Positions 56,238 through 64,000 of a stretch of DNA of 64,000 nucleotides are shown here, in pieces (within the stretch, counting starts at the first letter, position 1; each line of letters begins with the position of its first letter). Under the pieces are notes generated by a model. It was given only the letters and a program-made list of their open reading frames with translations, had not been told where the DNA came from and did no database searches. The position numbers were made by a program, and so were the translations under genes. The DNA is from Dysgonomonas sp. BGC7 (GTDB lineage Bacteria; Bacteroidota; Bacteroidia; Bacteroidales; Dysgonomonadaceae): positions 48,407-112,406 of the forward strand of contig NZ_CVRP01000004.1 of NCBI RefSeq assembly GCF_001261735.1. Reading direction: 5' to 3'.

Positions 56238-56270
56238 AAAAGGTTATGACTCTGATTGTCATAACCTTTT
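56238..56270 (-). terminator. gyrB terminator
   Basis: 13-bp perfect stem (56238-56250 with 56258-56270) around a 7-nt loop, with A/T-rich tails. It lies 28 nt after the gyrB stop. Its sequence is nearly repeated at 55724-55746. Confidence 0.85.
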
Positions 56271-56298
56271 CTTATAATAATTTCTTATCTATTACTTC

Positions 56299-58254
56299 TT
56301 AAGCATCGATTTTTGCATAAGTAGCATTTTCTTCAATAAATTCGCGGCGAGGAGCTACATCTTCTCCCATAAGCATCGAGAAAACGTGATCTGCTTCCGC
56401 TGCACTCTCTATTGTCACCTGACGCAAAGTACGGTGCTCAGGATTCATTGTTGTATCCCAAAGCTGCTCAGCGTTCATTTCTCCTAGACCTTTATATCGT
56501 TGTGTATGGATTGCATTTTCGTCTCCATCTCCGTATTTGTCGATAAATGCACGGCGTTGTCTGTCATCCCAGCAATATTCTTCAACCTTACCTTTACGAC
56601 AAAGATACAACGGAGGAGTAGCTATATATATATAACCTCTCTCCAGTAAAGCTTTCATATGACGGAAGAAGAATGTCAGTATAAGTGTCGCAATGTGGCT
56701 TCCATCCACATCGGCATCGGTCATGATAACTACTTTATGATAACGCAGTTTGTCAAGATTCAATTCTTTAGAATCTTCGTCTGTACCGATAGTTACCCCC
56801 AAAGCCGTATATATATTTTTTATTTCATCGCTCTCAAGCACTTTGTGAGGCATTGCTTTTTCCACATTCAGTATCTTACCTCTAAGAGGAAGGATAGCCT
56901 GAAATCCACGGTCGCGGCCTTGCTTGGCTGTACCACCCGCCGAGTCTCCTTCAACAAGGAATATCTCACATATTTCAGCATTTTTACTAGAGCAGTCTGC
57001 TAGTTTTCCGGGAAGACCACCTCCTGTCAGAGGAGATTTGCGCTGTACCATTTCGCGGGCTTTACGGGCTGCTGCACGAGCTGTAGCCGCAAGTATAACC
57101 TTTTCCACGATAGTACGGGCTTCCTTTGGATGTTCCTCTAGATAATGCCCCAAAGCTTCACCTACTGCCTGATCTACAGCACCAATAACTTCGTTGTTAC
57201 CCAGCTTTGTTTTGGTCTGTCCTTCAAATTGAGGTTCAGCTACTTTAATAGAAACTACGGCTGTCAGACCTTCTCTAAAGTCATCACCGCTAATTTCCAC
57301 TTTTACTTTTTCAAGCATTTTCATATCTTCAGCGTACTTTTTCAAAGTACGGGACAATGCTCGCCTAAAGCCAGTAAGGTGAGTACCACCTTCTATTGTG
57401 TGTATATTATTCACATAAGAGTATACATTTTCATTGTATGAAGTATTATATGTCATTGCTACTTCGACAGGAGTTCCTTGCTTTTCGGTAACAATATGTA
57501 TAACATCTTCAATCAAAGCTTCTTTAGAAGCATCTATATAACGAACAAACTCCTCAAGTCCCTTTTCTGAGAAAAAAGTATCAGACTTATACGATCCGTC
57601 TTCTTTCATTTGCCTTTCGTCGGTAAGCGACAAACGCACACCTGCATTAAGGAATGCCAATTCGCGCAAACGAGAAGCCAATGTATCATATTTATATTCC
57701 GTAACAACAAATATAGAGTCATCAGGCTTAAAAGTAATTGTTGTACCATTGCTTGTAGATTCACCTACAGTCTCTACACCACCCTGAGGCTTACCACATG
57801 AATATTCTTGCACATAGATATTTCCCTGACGGTGAATCTCTGCACGCAAATAAGTAGAAAGAGCATTCACACAAGACACCCCTACTCCGTGAAGACCTCC
57901 CGAAACCTTATATGTACCTTTATCGAATTTACCTCCGGCATGCAATACAGTCAACACAACTTCTAATGCAGACTTGTTTTCCTTAGGCATAATGTCGACA
58001 GGAATACCACGTCCGTTATCTTGTACACTAATAGAGTTATCCTTATGTATAGTTACTTTAATGTCGTTACAGTATCCGGCCAGCGCTTCATCTATCGAGT
58101 TATCTACAACTTCATATACAAGATGATGTAATCCTTTTTCACTGATATCACCGATGTACATCGCAGGTCTTTTTCTTACTGCCTCCAAACCTTCAAGCAC
58201 CTGAATATTCTGGGCCGAATAAGACTCGCTCGCAATTTTTTGTTTCTCAGTCAT
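56299..58254 (-). CDS. gyrB: DNA gyrase subunit B
   Basis: 651 residues. GHKL ATPase motifs: YEVVDNSIDEAL, DNGRGIPVD and GGLHGVGVSCVNALS. TOPRIM motifs: VEGDSAGGTAKQGRD and MTDADVDGSHI. The C-terminal RYKGLGEMNAEQLW completes the family pattern. The N-terminal LEGLEAVRKRPAMYIGD and the overall length fit GyrB rather than ParE. Works with GyrA (not in the window) to introduce negative supercoils. Confidence 0.96.
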   Translation of the reverse strand: MTEKQKIASESYSAQNIQVLEGLEAVRKRPAMYIGDISEKGLHHLVYEVVDNSIDEALAGYCNDIKVTIHKDNSISVQDNGRGIPVDIMPKENKSALEVVLTVLHAGGKFDKGTYKVSGGLHGVGVSCVNALSTYLRAEIHRQGNIYVQEYSCGKPQGGVETVGESTSNGTTITFKPDDSIFVVTEYKYDTLASRLRELAFLNAGVRLSLTDERQMKEDGSYKSDTFFSEKGLEEFVRYIDASKEALIEDVIHIVTEKQGTPVEVAMTYNTSYNENVYSYVNNIHTIEGGTHLTGFRRALSRTLKKYAEDMKMLEKVKVEISGDDFREGLTAVVSIKVAEPQFEGQTKTKLGNNEVIGAVDQAVGEALGHYLEEHPKEARTIVEKVILAATARAAARKAREMVQRKSPLTGGGLPGKLADCSSKNAEICEIFLVEGDSAGGTAKQGRDRGFQAILPLRGKILNVEKAMPHKVLESDEIKNIYTALGVTIGTDEDSKELNLDKLRYHKVVIMTDADVDGSHIATLILTFFFRHMKALLERGYIYIATPPLYLCRKGKVEEYCWDDRQRRAFIDKYGDGDENAIHTQRYKGLGEMNAEQLWDTTMNPEHRTLRQVTIESAAEADHVFSMLMGEDVAPRREFIEENATYAKIDA

Positions 58255-58314
58255 TTTATATTTTGCTGTTATTAAGGCGAATAGCCACCTATTGTTTTGC
58301 GTTTAAAAATCTAA

Positions 58315-58346
58315 CAAATATACGAATTTTTATCAATATAAACAAG
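58315..58346 (-). promoter_or_regulatory. gyrB promoter
   Basis: Minus-strand CTTG (58343-58346), 20 nt, then TATATTTG (58315-58322), a consensus -7 box with a 3-of-4 -33 box. The 5' leader is about 55 nt. Confidence 0.65.
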
Positions 58347-58495
58347 AAATAAGGAGAATGGATTTGATCTAAAAACAGTTTGAGAGTAAAGAAATATTCG
58401 TTATAAATTAAACCGAATACCTAATCAAACCCTAAATATTTGATTATTCTGTTTTCTTTTATTACTTTGCACCATTCTGTTAGCCCTTTAATTAA

Positions 58496-60016
58496 ATGCC
58501 CATGAAAAGATATATTAATTTGCTTGCCTTTACTTTCTCAATATTGTCTGCTATCAGCTGCTCCGACAGCAAAGAAAATCCGATTGAAGAATTATTCTCT
58601 ATTTCTAAGAATGCACTATCTTTTGATGCTTCGGCAGGAAAACAAACCTTCATTATAACCTCTAATACACAATGGCAAATAACCGCAGAGAACAATACAT
58701 GGTGCAGTATAAGTAACAAAACAGGCAGTGGGACTGCCAAAATCACAGTCGAAGTTACAAAAAACACAAAAGATGTCGCACGCACATTAAAACTAACATG
58801 CACCACTTCGAACCAAATAGAATCCGTAGATATTACTCAGGAAGCGGCTATAGTGGCTTACTTTCCTCTGCTCACTATCAAAACGGAGAACAACGCCCCC
58901 ATTACATCCAAAGAAAATTACGTGAATGCAGATATCTCTATCGAATCGCGAGACGAGAAAGGGATAATTGCAGAAAAGCTACACGAGGGAAAAACCGAAA
59001 TAAGAGGAAGAGGAAACAGCACATGGGATATGGAAAAGAAGCCTTATAGACTAAAACTTGATAAATCGAGCGAAATACTAGGAATGCCCAAAAACAAACA
59101 CTGGGTATTATTAGCTAACTATTCCGACAAAACATTGATGCGCAATGAACTTGCTTTCGAAATTAGTCGCAGAATGAAATTTGCATATACGCCGCGCATG
59201 AAATACGTGGATGTGAACCTTAACGGAACATACATTGGCAATTATATGCTGTGCGAACATATACGAATAGACAAAGACAGAGTGAATATTGCAGAGATGA
59301 AAGCATCTAACACAAACCTAAGCGGGGGATATTTACTCGAAATAGATGAACGTAAAGGGGAGCCTGTATGGTTTGAGACCAAACAAGCCAAAATAATATT
59401 TTGCGTCAATCGCCCTGAAGACATCCCCAATACCCAGAAAGAGTACATAAGCAATCACATCCAGAAAACAGAAGATATTTTGTATGACAAAAACGGGGTA
59501 GATGTAGTAAAAGAGCTGCCAAACTATATCGATTTAAAATCCTTTATCGATTATTTTCTACTAAATGAACTATCGAAAAATGTAGATGGTAATCTCCGAT
59601 TAAGCACATTTGTGTACAAAGAAAAAGACAACGACAAGCTGTATTTTGGCCCTGTATGGGACTACGACATAGCATTTGGTAATGTAAATTACGACGGTTG
59701 TGAAAATCCTAATGGCTGGCATTCACGCAACTCGAAATGGTATCAACCATTCTTCTCTCATCCGGAATTTTCTAAAATGGTAACAGATCGCTGGAAAGAA
59801 CTAAGAAATAAAGAACTATACGATTTAGATTCTTTTATCGACCTATTAGCCGAAGAAATGGAAAATTCACAAAAAGCTAATTTCTCAAAATGGAATATAC
59901 TGGGAAAAGCAGTATGGCCAAATCCTGTTATCACAGGCTCTTATCAGGGAGAAATAGACTATCTCAAAAATTGGCTCAATCAAAGAATAAGCTGGATGGA
60001 TCAGCAATTGAAATAA
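58496..60016 (+). CDS. BACON-domain CotH kinase family lipoprotein
   Basis: 506 residues (504 if the second ATG, 58502, is used). Lipobox SAISC; residues ~30-120 are a BACON domain (LSFDASAGKQTFIITSNTQWQITAENN). The rest is a CotH domain: RGRGNSTWDMEKKPYRLKLD, KHWVLLANYSDKTLMRNELAFE, LCEHIRIDKDRV, GGYLLEIDER and GPVWDYDIAFGN. CotH proteins are atypical secreted kinases in spore-formers; Bacteroidetes versions are surface lipoproteins of unclear substrate, sometimes linked with polysaccharide use. A strong terminator follows. Confidence 0.9.
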   Translation: MPMKRYINLLAFTFSILSAISCSDSKENPIEELFSISKNALSFDASAGKQTFIITSNTQWQITAENNTWCSISNKTGSGTAKITVEVTKNTKDVARTLKLTCTTSNQIESVDITQEAAIVAYFPLLTIKTENNAPITSKENYVNADISIESRDEKGIIAEKLHEGKTEIRGRGNSTWDMEKKPYRLKLDKSSEILGMPKNKHWVLLANYSDKTLMRNELAFEISRRMKFAYTPRMKYVDVNLNGTYIGNYMLCEHIRIDKDRVNIAEMKASNTNLSGGYLLEIDERKGEPVWFETKQAKIIFCVNRPEDIPNTQKEYISNHIQKTEDILYDKNGVDVVKELPNYIDLKSFIDYFLLNELSKNVDGNLRLSTFVYKEKDNDKLYFGPVWDYDIAFGNVNYDGCENPNGWHSRNSKWYQPFFSHPEFSKMVTDRWKELRNKELYDLDSFIDLLAEEMENSQKANFSKWNILGKAVWPNPVITGSYQGEIDYLKNWLNQRISWMDQQLK

Positions 60017-60034
60017 ATAAGGCTCTACCTATAC

Positions 60035-60072
60035 AGAAAGAAGATACTGTTTATTTACAGTATCTTCTTTCT
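60035..60072. terminator. Terminator between the CotH and glycosyltransferase genes
   Basis: Perfect 16-bp stem (60035-60050 with 60057-60072) with a 6-nt loop. It separates two convergent genes; the purine-rich arm gives a U-rich run. Confidence 0.9.
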
Positions 60073-60088
60073 TATAATCGTGTATATA

Positions 60089-60847
60089 TCACCATTTTTT
60101 CAGAACCTTATTAATTAGCTTTTTGAATTTCAACACATATTTCAATTCCTTATATTTCTTATCACTGATAAAACCGTATTTATATTTTATTTTGTAGAAA
60201 TCTGAATAAAAATCGAAATAAGAAGATGATATTCCACCCAAACGGAAATTGGAAATAACGACATCTATTTCTTCCAGGTCAACTCCTTGACTAGCACAAC
60301 GGCAAATAAAGTCATAATCCGCCAATACTCTAATAGACAAATCAAAAGCGTCAAAACGGTCATACACTGCTTTCGACACAAAAAAGGTAGAATGCGGCAA
60401 TACGCTTTCAGAAAGAAAGGATGCCCCTCTTCTCTGAACATTGAAAATACGATCGTCTTTCCACACTCGTTCTATACCGTAGATCATGGAGTTTGACTTA
60501 TTTACTTTTCCGTCAGTAAATTTATTCCACATCACCTCTAAGGCATTATTCTCGTACCAATCGTCGGAGTTAGTTATTCCAACCAGTTCTCCTTCAGCGA
60601 GAGCAATACCTTTATTCATGGCATCGTAAACGCCTTTATCGGATTCGCTAATAATACGAACCACAACGCCCTTGGCTTCGAATCGGGGAATGTAACTCTT
60701 TATTTTATCTAAAGTATTGTCTTTCGATACTCCGTCTATTACAATATACTCGAAGTCTGAAAACGTTTGTCCCAGTAAAGCTTCGATAGTACCATGAATT
60801 GTATTTCCTGAGTTATAAGTTGGTGTTATTATTGATATTTTTGGCAT
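60089..60847 (-). CDS. Family 2 glycosyltransferase
   Basis: 252 residues, GT-A fold: SIITPTYNSGNTIHGTIEAL, FEYIVIDGVSKDNTLD, SESDKGVYDAMNKGIALAEGE and the nucleotide-sugar motif NSDDWY. Two-thirds along, SFLSESVLPHSTFFV and DYDFICR are typical of WcaA-like enzymes. No membrane helix. It probably adds a sugar to a surface polysaccharide or glycolipid; no other biosynthesis gene is adjacent. Confidence 0.92.
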   Translation of the reverse strand: MPKISIITPTYNSGNTIHGTIEALLGQTFSDFEYIVIDGVSKDNTLDKIKSYIPRFEAKGVVVRIISESDKGVYDAMNKGIALAEGELVGITNSDDWYENNALEVMWNKFTDGKVNKSNSMIYGIERVWKDDRIFNVQRRGASFLSESVLPHSTFFVSKAVYDRFDAFDLSIRVLADYDFICRCASQGVDLEEIDVVISNFRLGGISSSYFDFYSDFYKIKYKYGFISDKKYKELKYVLKFKKLINKVLKKW

Positions 60848-60894
60848 AAAATTTCTATCGATATAATTAGCTTAGAGGAAAGCTCTCAAAAGTT

Positions 60895-61422
60895 TTACAG
60901 TTCATTCATTATTAAATTGTAAGCCTTAGTTATTTTGCTGGAATTCTTCTCATTCAATTCTACCACTCTGGCGCCAAAAACTGTACTGATACGCATTTTA
61001 GTGACTGATTTATTTTTCAAGGCAGATAGATCACCTGTATAAACAATGTATATATAACGACTACTTGAAGTATTGTCTACAATTGTACTAACCGTCGATT
61101 GGCTTACAAAATCAGCAACTGCACTCAAAGTGATCACAGAGTCATCATCCATCATTAATTGCAACAGAGAGCCTTTAGCAACACTATTTATGCCATTATT
61201 CCATCTCAGGCAGAGAAACTCTTTATCATCTTCATAAGTCAACTTAAAATCGAGATTAGGAGTATCTTTTGTTGGTAAAATGTTCTTCACCCCCAATCCT
61301 GTCCACGATGTATGTACTATAGTTTTTCCCGTAAATGGATCTACTCCGCTATCCTCTATAGATTGGGCTGAAACGATCAGAAACGAAAAAGTAAAAAGAG
61401 TAAGTAATATTATTATCCTCAT
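60895..61422 (-). CDS. Secreted protein of unknown function
   Basis: 175 residues with a signal peptide ending IVSAQS. The body is predicted beta-rich (LDFKLTYEDDKEFLCLRWNN, SRYIYIVYTGDLSALK). No family is recognised, and no catalytic residues stand out. It is flanked by the glycosyltransferase (47 nt) and hydrolase (88 nt) genes on the same strand, but gaps make a shared operon uncertain. Confidence 0.7.
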   Translation of the reverse strand: MRIIILLTLFTFSFLIVSAQSIEDSGVDPFTGKTIVHTSWTGLGVKNILPTKDTPNLDFKLTYEDDKEFLCLRWNNGINSVAKGSLLQLMMDDDSVITLSAVADFVSQSTVSTIVDNTSSSRYIYIVYTGDLSALKNKSVTKMRISTVFGARVVELNEKNSSKITKAYNLIMNEL

Positions 61423-61510
61423 ATTATTGATAATTTAAAAAAACGACTCTCAAAGATAAGATATTAGATACAATTATTGGAAAAATATCGGAACTACTTT
61501 CTCTTCAACT

Positions 61511-62887
61511 TTATTTCGCAACTGTAGAAATCCAATCGGCAATATCGGACAATACTTCAGGAGATATTGTTTCCTCTATGGTTGCATACTCTGAAATATG
61601 CCCCGTATTACAATTCTGAAACAAATGATTCAGATTAGAGTATACTTTAGTCAAATAATTCTTATTACCTGCATTAGACAGTCCTTTTTCGATAGATGAT
61701 ATATTTATATTTGCATCCACCTGTAAGTCCTCCCCTCCATTTATTGCCAAAACAGGACATTTAACTTTTCGTAAATCATCCATAGGATCATATTCGATAA
61801 AGAAACGAAACCACGGTGAAGACATGCGCGCAAAAGAGTTCGCTGCATTTCTTTTCATATCATCCGAATCTGCCCAACCCTGTTTTTGAGGAAGTATATC
61901 ATTTATAAGAGAATCTATATTAGCTTTTAGAAAATCTGTTGAGTATTCTTTTACTAAAGTCATCATTTTCTTTGCTAATAAATCGTTATCATAAGCTTTT
62001 TCTTTATCAACAATCAATGATCGCCTCTGTAAAGCAAGAATACTATCTCCTTTTACCCCTGGACCAGCCATAGATACCAGAAAAGCTACATCTTTATGTT
62101 TTGCAGCCAGCATAAAAGCAATCATTCCGCCTTCGCTGTGTCCGACAAGGCCAATTTTTTCGGGGTTAACTTCTTTCCGATTTTTCAAATAAGACAAACC
62201 TGCCAATACATCAGAAGCAAAATCCACAGATGTGGCTTTCCAGAAATCCCCTTCCGACTGGGCTGTACCTCTGTCATCGAACCGCAGTACAGCAATCCCC
62301 CTTCTGGTCAGATAGTCCGATAAAACAAGAAAAGGTTTATGCCCTAGCAATTCTTCATCTCTATTCTGAGCCCCGCTACCTGTTATTAAAATCACTGCAG
62401 GATATTTTTGTTTATTGTCAGGGTAAGTAAATGTACCCGCCAAAGCTATCCCCGCTTCTTCATTTATAAATTTCACATCTTCTTCTATGTATGGATAAGG
62501 CTTTTTAGGCTCCTGAGGTCGTTTCGTTTCAACTGTACTATTCTTCAGATTCAACGGAAAAGATTTCCCCATCTGGGTAAAAGCCCCTTCAATAAGAGTA
62601 TCACCTTTCAGCACACCCGTATATTTGAATCCAATATTGGCAATTTCTAACATGAGAGTAGGACTTTCGAAACTTATTTTAGTTACAGGTATTCCCTTCG
62701 CCCCCTGATCGGGACTATCCATTGTACTTTTTAAGTAAGTACCATCTTCTTCGATATGAAATACTAATTTAAGTTTCATACCCATAATTTCGGAAGTACC
62801 ACTCCAGTCGCCGACAACATTCTGAGAAAACATTGTTACAGACATAAAAAAAGCAATGATTATTAAGGTTATTTTCTTTATTTTCAT
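61511..62887 (-). CDS. Secreted alpha/beta hydrolase
   Basis: 458 residues with a signal peptide ending MFSQN. An N-terminal ~110-residue beta domain (GDWSGTSEIMGMKLKLVFHI) of the kind fused to such enzymes precedes an alpha/beta-hydrolase fold with the nucleophile elbow GHSEGGM, oxyanion region ITGSGAQNRDEE, and Asp/His near the C-terminus (INGGEDLQVD; NLNHLFQ). It resembles dienelactone-hydrolase or prolyl-oligopeptidase-like esterases. Overlaps the Yip1-like gene by 4 nt, so translation is coupled. Confidence 0.88.
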   Translation of the reverse strand: MKIKKITLIIIAFFMSVTMFSQNVVGDWSGTSEIMGMKLKLVFHIEEDGTYLKSTMDSPDQGAKGIPVTKISFESPTLMLEIANIGFKYTGVLKGDTLIEGAFTQMGKSFPLNLKNSTVETKRPQEPKKPYPYIEEDVKFINEEAGIALAGTFTYPDNKQKYPAVILITGSGAQNRDEELLGHKPFLVLSDYLTRRGIAVLRFDDRGTAQSEGDFWKATSVDFASDVLAGLSYLKNRKEVNPEKIGLVGHSEGGMIAFMLAAKHKDVAFLVSMAGPGVKGDSILALQRRSLIVDKEKAYDNDLLAKKMMTLVKEYSTDFLKANIDSLINDILPQKQGWADSDDMKRNAANSFARMSSPWFRFFIEYDPMDDLRKVKCPVLAINGGEDLQVDANINISSIEKGLSNAGNKNYLTKVYSNLNHLFQNCNTGHISEYATIEETISPEVLSDIADWISTVAK

Positions 62888-63483
62888 GACAGGATAAATT
62901 TACTAATCAAAAACATAGAACCATAATATAGCAAATCACTAAGAATAAGAACTATTATAAATACAGCAATCCCCTTTCCTCCCTTTATATCAGTCGATAC
63001 TCGAAAAGCATTCCACAGTAGAGCAATATACCAAACCACAACAATAAGCATTACAATTCCTATTGCAGTAAGAAAAACCAAACCGGACATAATCCCATCT
63101 AATTTTCCAGACAATATATCCATTGTAATATCATTCATTTTATCGAAATCCATGAAATAGCCAAAGAAAGCAGGAATTATATAAGGATACCTTGCTAAAG
63201 TAACTGTTCCAAGCACGTCCTGAAAACGAACTCCTTTAGAATAAACCTTTCCGGCTATAAAGAATAGAAAAATCGTATAAAACAAACTGACAAACTGAGA
63301 TAGAAAAGCATAACCTAAATTAGCTTTTGATACTAATCTGACATTCATCGTACCTTGATAATATTGATTACCATAACAGGCTATAACAACACTCAAAGAG
63401 ACCACAATAGCTCCAATAATAAAAGCTTTCCATCCGGCAATCCACACAAACGGATTATAAATCACTCTTAGTTTGTTTCTCAT
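62884..63483 (-). CDS. Yip1-like multi-pass membrane protein
   Basis: 199 residues with about five membrane segments (for example AFIIGAIVVSLSVVIAC, FVSLFYTIFLFFIAG, LTAIGIVMLIVVVWYIALLW). The FxxVLGTVTLARYPYIIP region is like the Yip1 domain. It overlaps the DUF2089 gene by 29 nt and the hydrolase gene by 4 nt. Function unknown; the overlap pattern suggests the three proteins act together at the membrane. Confidence 0.8.
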   Translation of the reverse strand: MRNKLRVIYNPFVWIAGWKAFIIGAIVVSLSVVIACYGNQYYQGTMNVRLVSKANLGYAFLSQFVSLFYTIFLFFIAGKVYSKGVRFQDVLGTVTLARYPYIIPAFFGYFMDFDKMNDITMDILSGKLDGIMSGLVFLTAIGIVMLIVVVWYIALLWNAFRVSTDIKGGKGIAVFIIVLILSDLLYYGSMFLISKFILS

Positions 63484-63736
63484 AGTTCTTTACTTTTTCT
63501 ATAATATCATTTAATAAATTTCTTACTGTAGGATAACTCAGATTAAGATCTTTAGCCATCTCTTTAAGACTTCCACTATATTTTATAAACTTGAGAACAA
63601 AAAGCTGTTCTTCGAATGACAATAAGGCTAGAATTGGCAATTCATAATCACCAATAACTTCAGTGGTACAGTTATCACACTTCAAACTCTTCACTTTCAG
63701 TTGCACTCTACAACTCGGACAATAGGTAGGTAACAT
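63455..63736 (-). CDS. DUF2089-type regulator
   Basis: 93 residues. A zinc-ribbon-like N-terminus (CPSC, then CDNC) is followed by a helix-turn-helix (LSFEEQLFVLKFIKYSGSLKEMAKDLNLSYPTVRNLL). This is the DUF2089 layout, predicted to bind DNA. First gene of the overlapping three-gene operon; it may control its own operon (inference). Confidence 0.88.
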   Translation of the reverse strand: MLPTYCPSCRVQLKVKSLKCDNCTTEVIGDYELPILALLSFEEQLFVLKFIKYSGSLKEMAKDLNLSYPTVRNLLNDIIEKVKNYEKQTKSDL

Positions 63737-64000
63737 ATTATATTCTTAATATCTAGAACAAATATAATCAAATATTCAATATAATTAATTAAATACTAAA
63801 TATTATTTACACATAAATAAACAATATAAATATATTTGAATAAAAAAACTTGATTTTAAATAACAATAAGCAACTAGTTTTTGATTGCTTATTATATATT
63901 CATTTTCATATGCTATTATCAAGAGGCTGTAGAAGGAGGAAGTCTCTTTATATCTCATAAAACAGTTCACATTTGAGCATGTGAGGGATGTGTCTATGTC
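63737..64000. other. AT-rich right-hand region without a supported gene
   Basis: No coding region is supported in the last 264 nt. A 9-bp hairpin (AATAAGCAA at 63865-63873 with TTGCTTATT at 63885-63893) could be a weak terminator. A minus-strand frame is open near the edge but has no start or recognisable similarity. Confidence 0.3.

Noticed and set aside
63865..64000. Possible insertion-sequence end at the right edge
   Set aside because: A short minus-strand frame near the edge looked transposase-like at first, but it is too short, lacks a recognisable motif and has no inverted repeat.

Overview
The window looks like chromosomal DNA of a low-GC member of the Bacteroidales, most like Dysgonomonas or a related Dysgonomonadaceae/Porphyromonadaceae genus (inference from content, not a database match). 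The evidence is a SusC/SusD pair with a one-protein hybrid two-component regulator, CotH/BACON and TIG-type surface lipoproteins, meso-diaminopimelate dehydrogenase, carboxynorspermidine decarboxylase, and several promoters of the Bacteroidetes type (TTTG, 19-21 nt, TAnnTTTG). No tRNA, rRNA, CRISPR array or intact insertion sequence was seen.

Layout. 1-5.3 kb: a DUF3857/transglutaminase-like secreted protein running off the left edge, then a strongly decayed carbohydrate-enzyme pseudogene that abuts a tiny AraC-type relic (scar of a lost polysaccharide locus), then an unusual secreted fusion of an EEP nuclease/phosphatase domain and a metallophosphatase. 5.3-9.4 kb: alaS, an M23 peptidase and a MerR regulator. 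9.4-14.2 kb: a polysaccharide or peptidoglycan O-acylation operon (two SGNH proteins, one with an inserted LysM domain, plus an MBOAT acyltransferase) followed by a VOC protein. 14.4-18.5 kb: topoisomerase IV subunit A with a barrel-like secreted protein and a NimA-like flavin-fold protein.

18.8-35.8 kb is a complete polysaccharide utilization locus: hybrid sensor/regulator, GH88, GH2, alginate-lyase-fold enzyme, SusC, SusD, TIG-domain lipoprotein and a second alginate-lyase-fold enzyme. A 12-nt operator-like element lies 36 bp upstream of the -7 box in both the GH88 and the susC promoters, which suggests a common regulator. The pairing of lyases with an unsaturated-glucuronyl hydrolase points to a uronic-acid-containing glycan.

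35.8-58.3 kb is mostly housekeeping: a candidate small RNA, uvrA, a lytic transglycosylase, ispE, metY, ddh, the DUF2867-rpe-comEC-nrnA-DUF4827-glmM operon, a 51-codon gene with a strong Shine-Dalgarno site, nspC, thiN, sufE, an M28 peptidase, an orphan terminase-small-subunit-like protein, a 29-residue putative lipoprotein and gyrB. 58.5-63.7 kb holds a BACON-CotH lipoprotein, a family 2 glycosyltransferase, a small secreted protein, and a tightly packed DUF2089 regulator / Yip1-like membrane protein / alpha-beta hydrolase operon.
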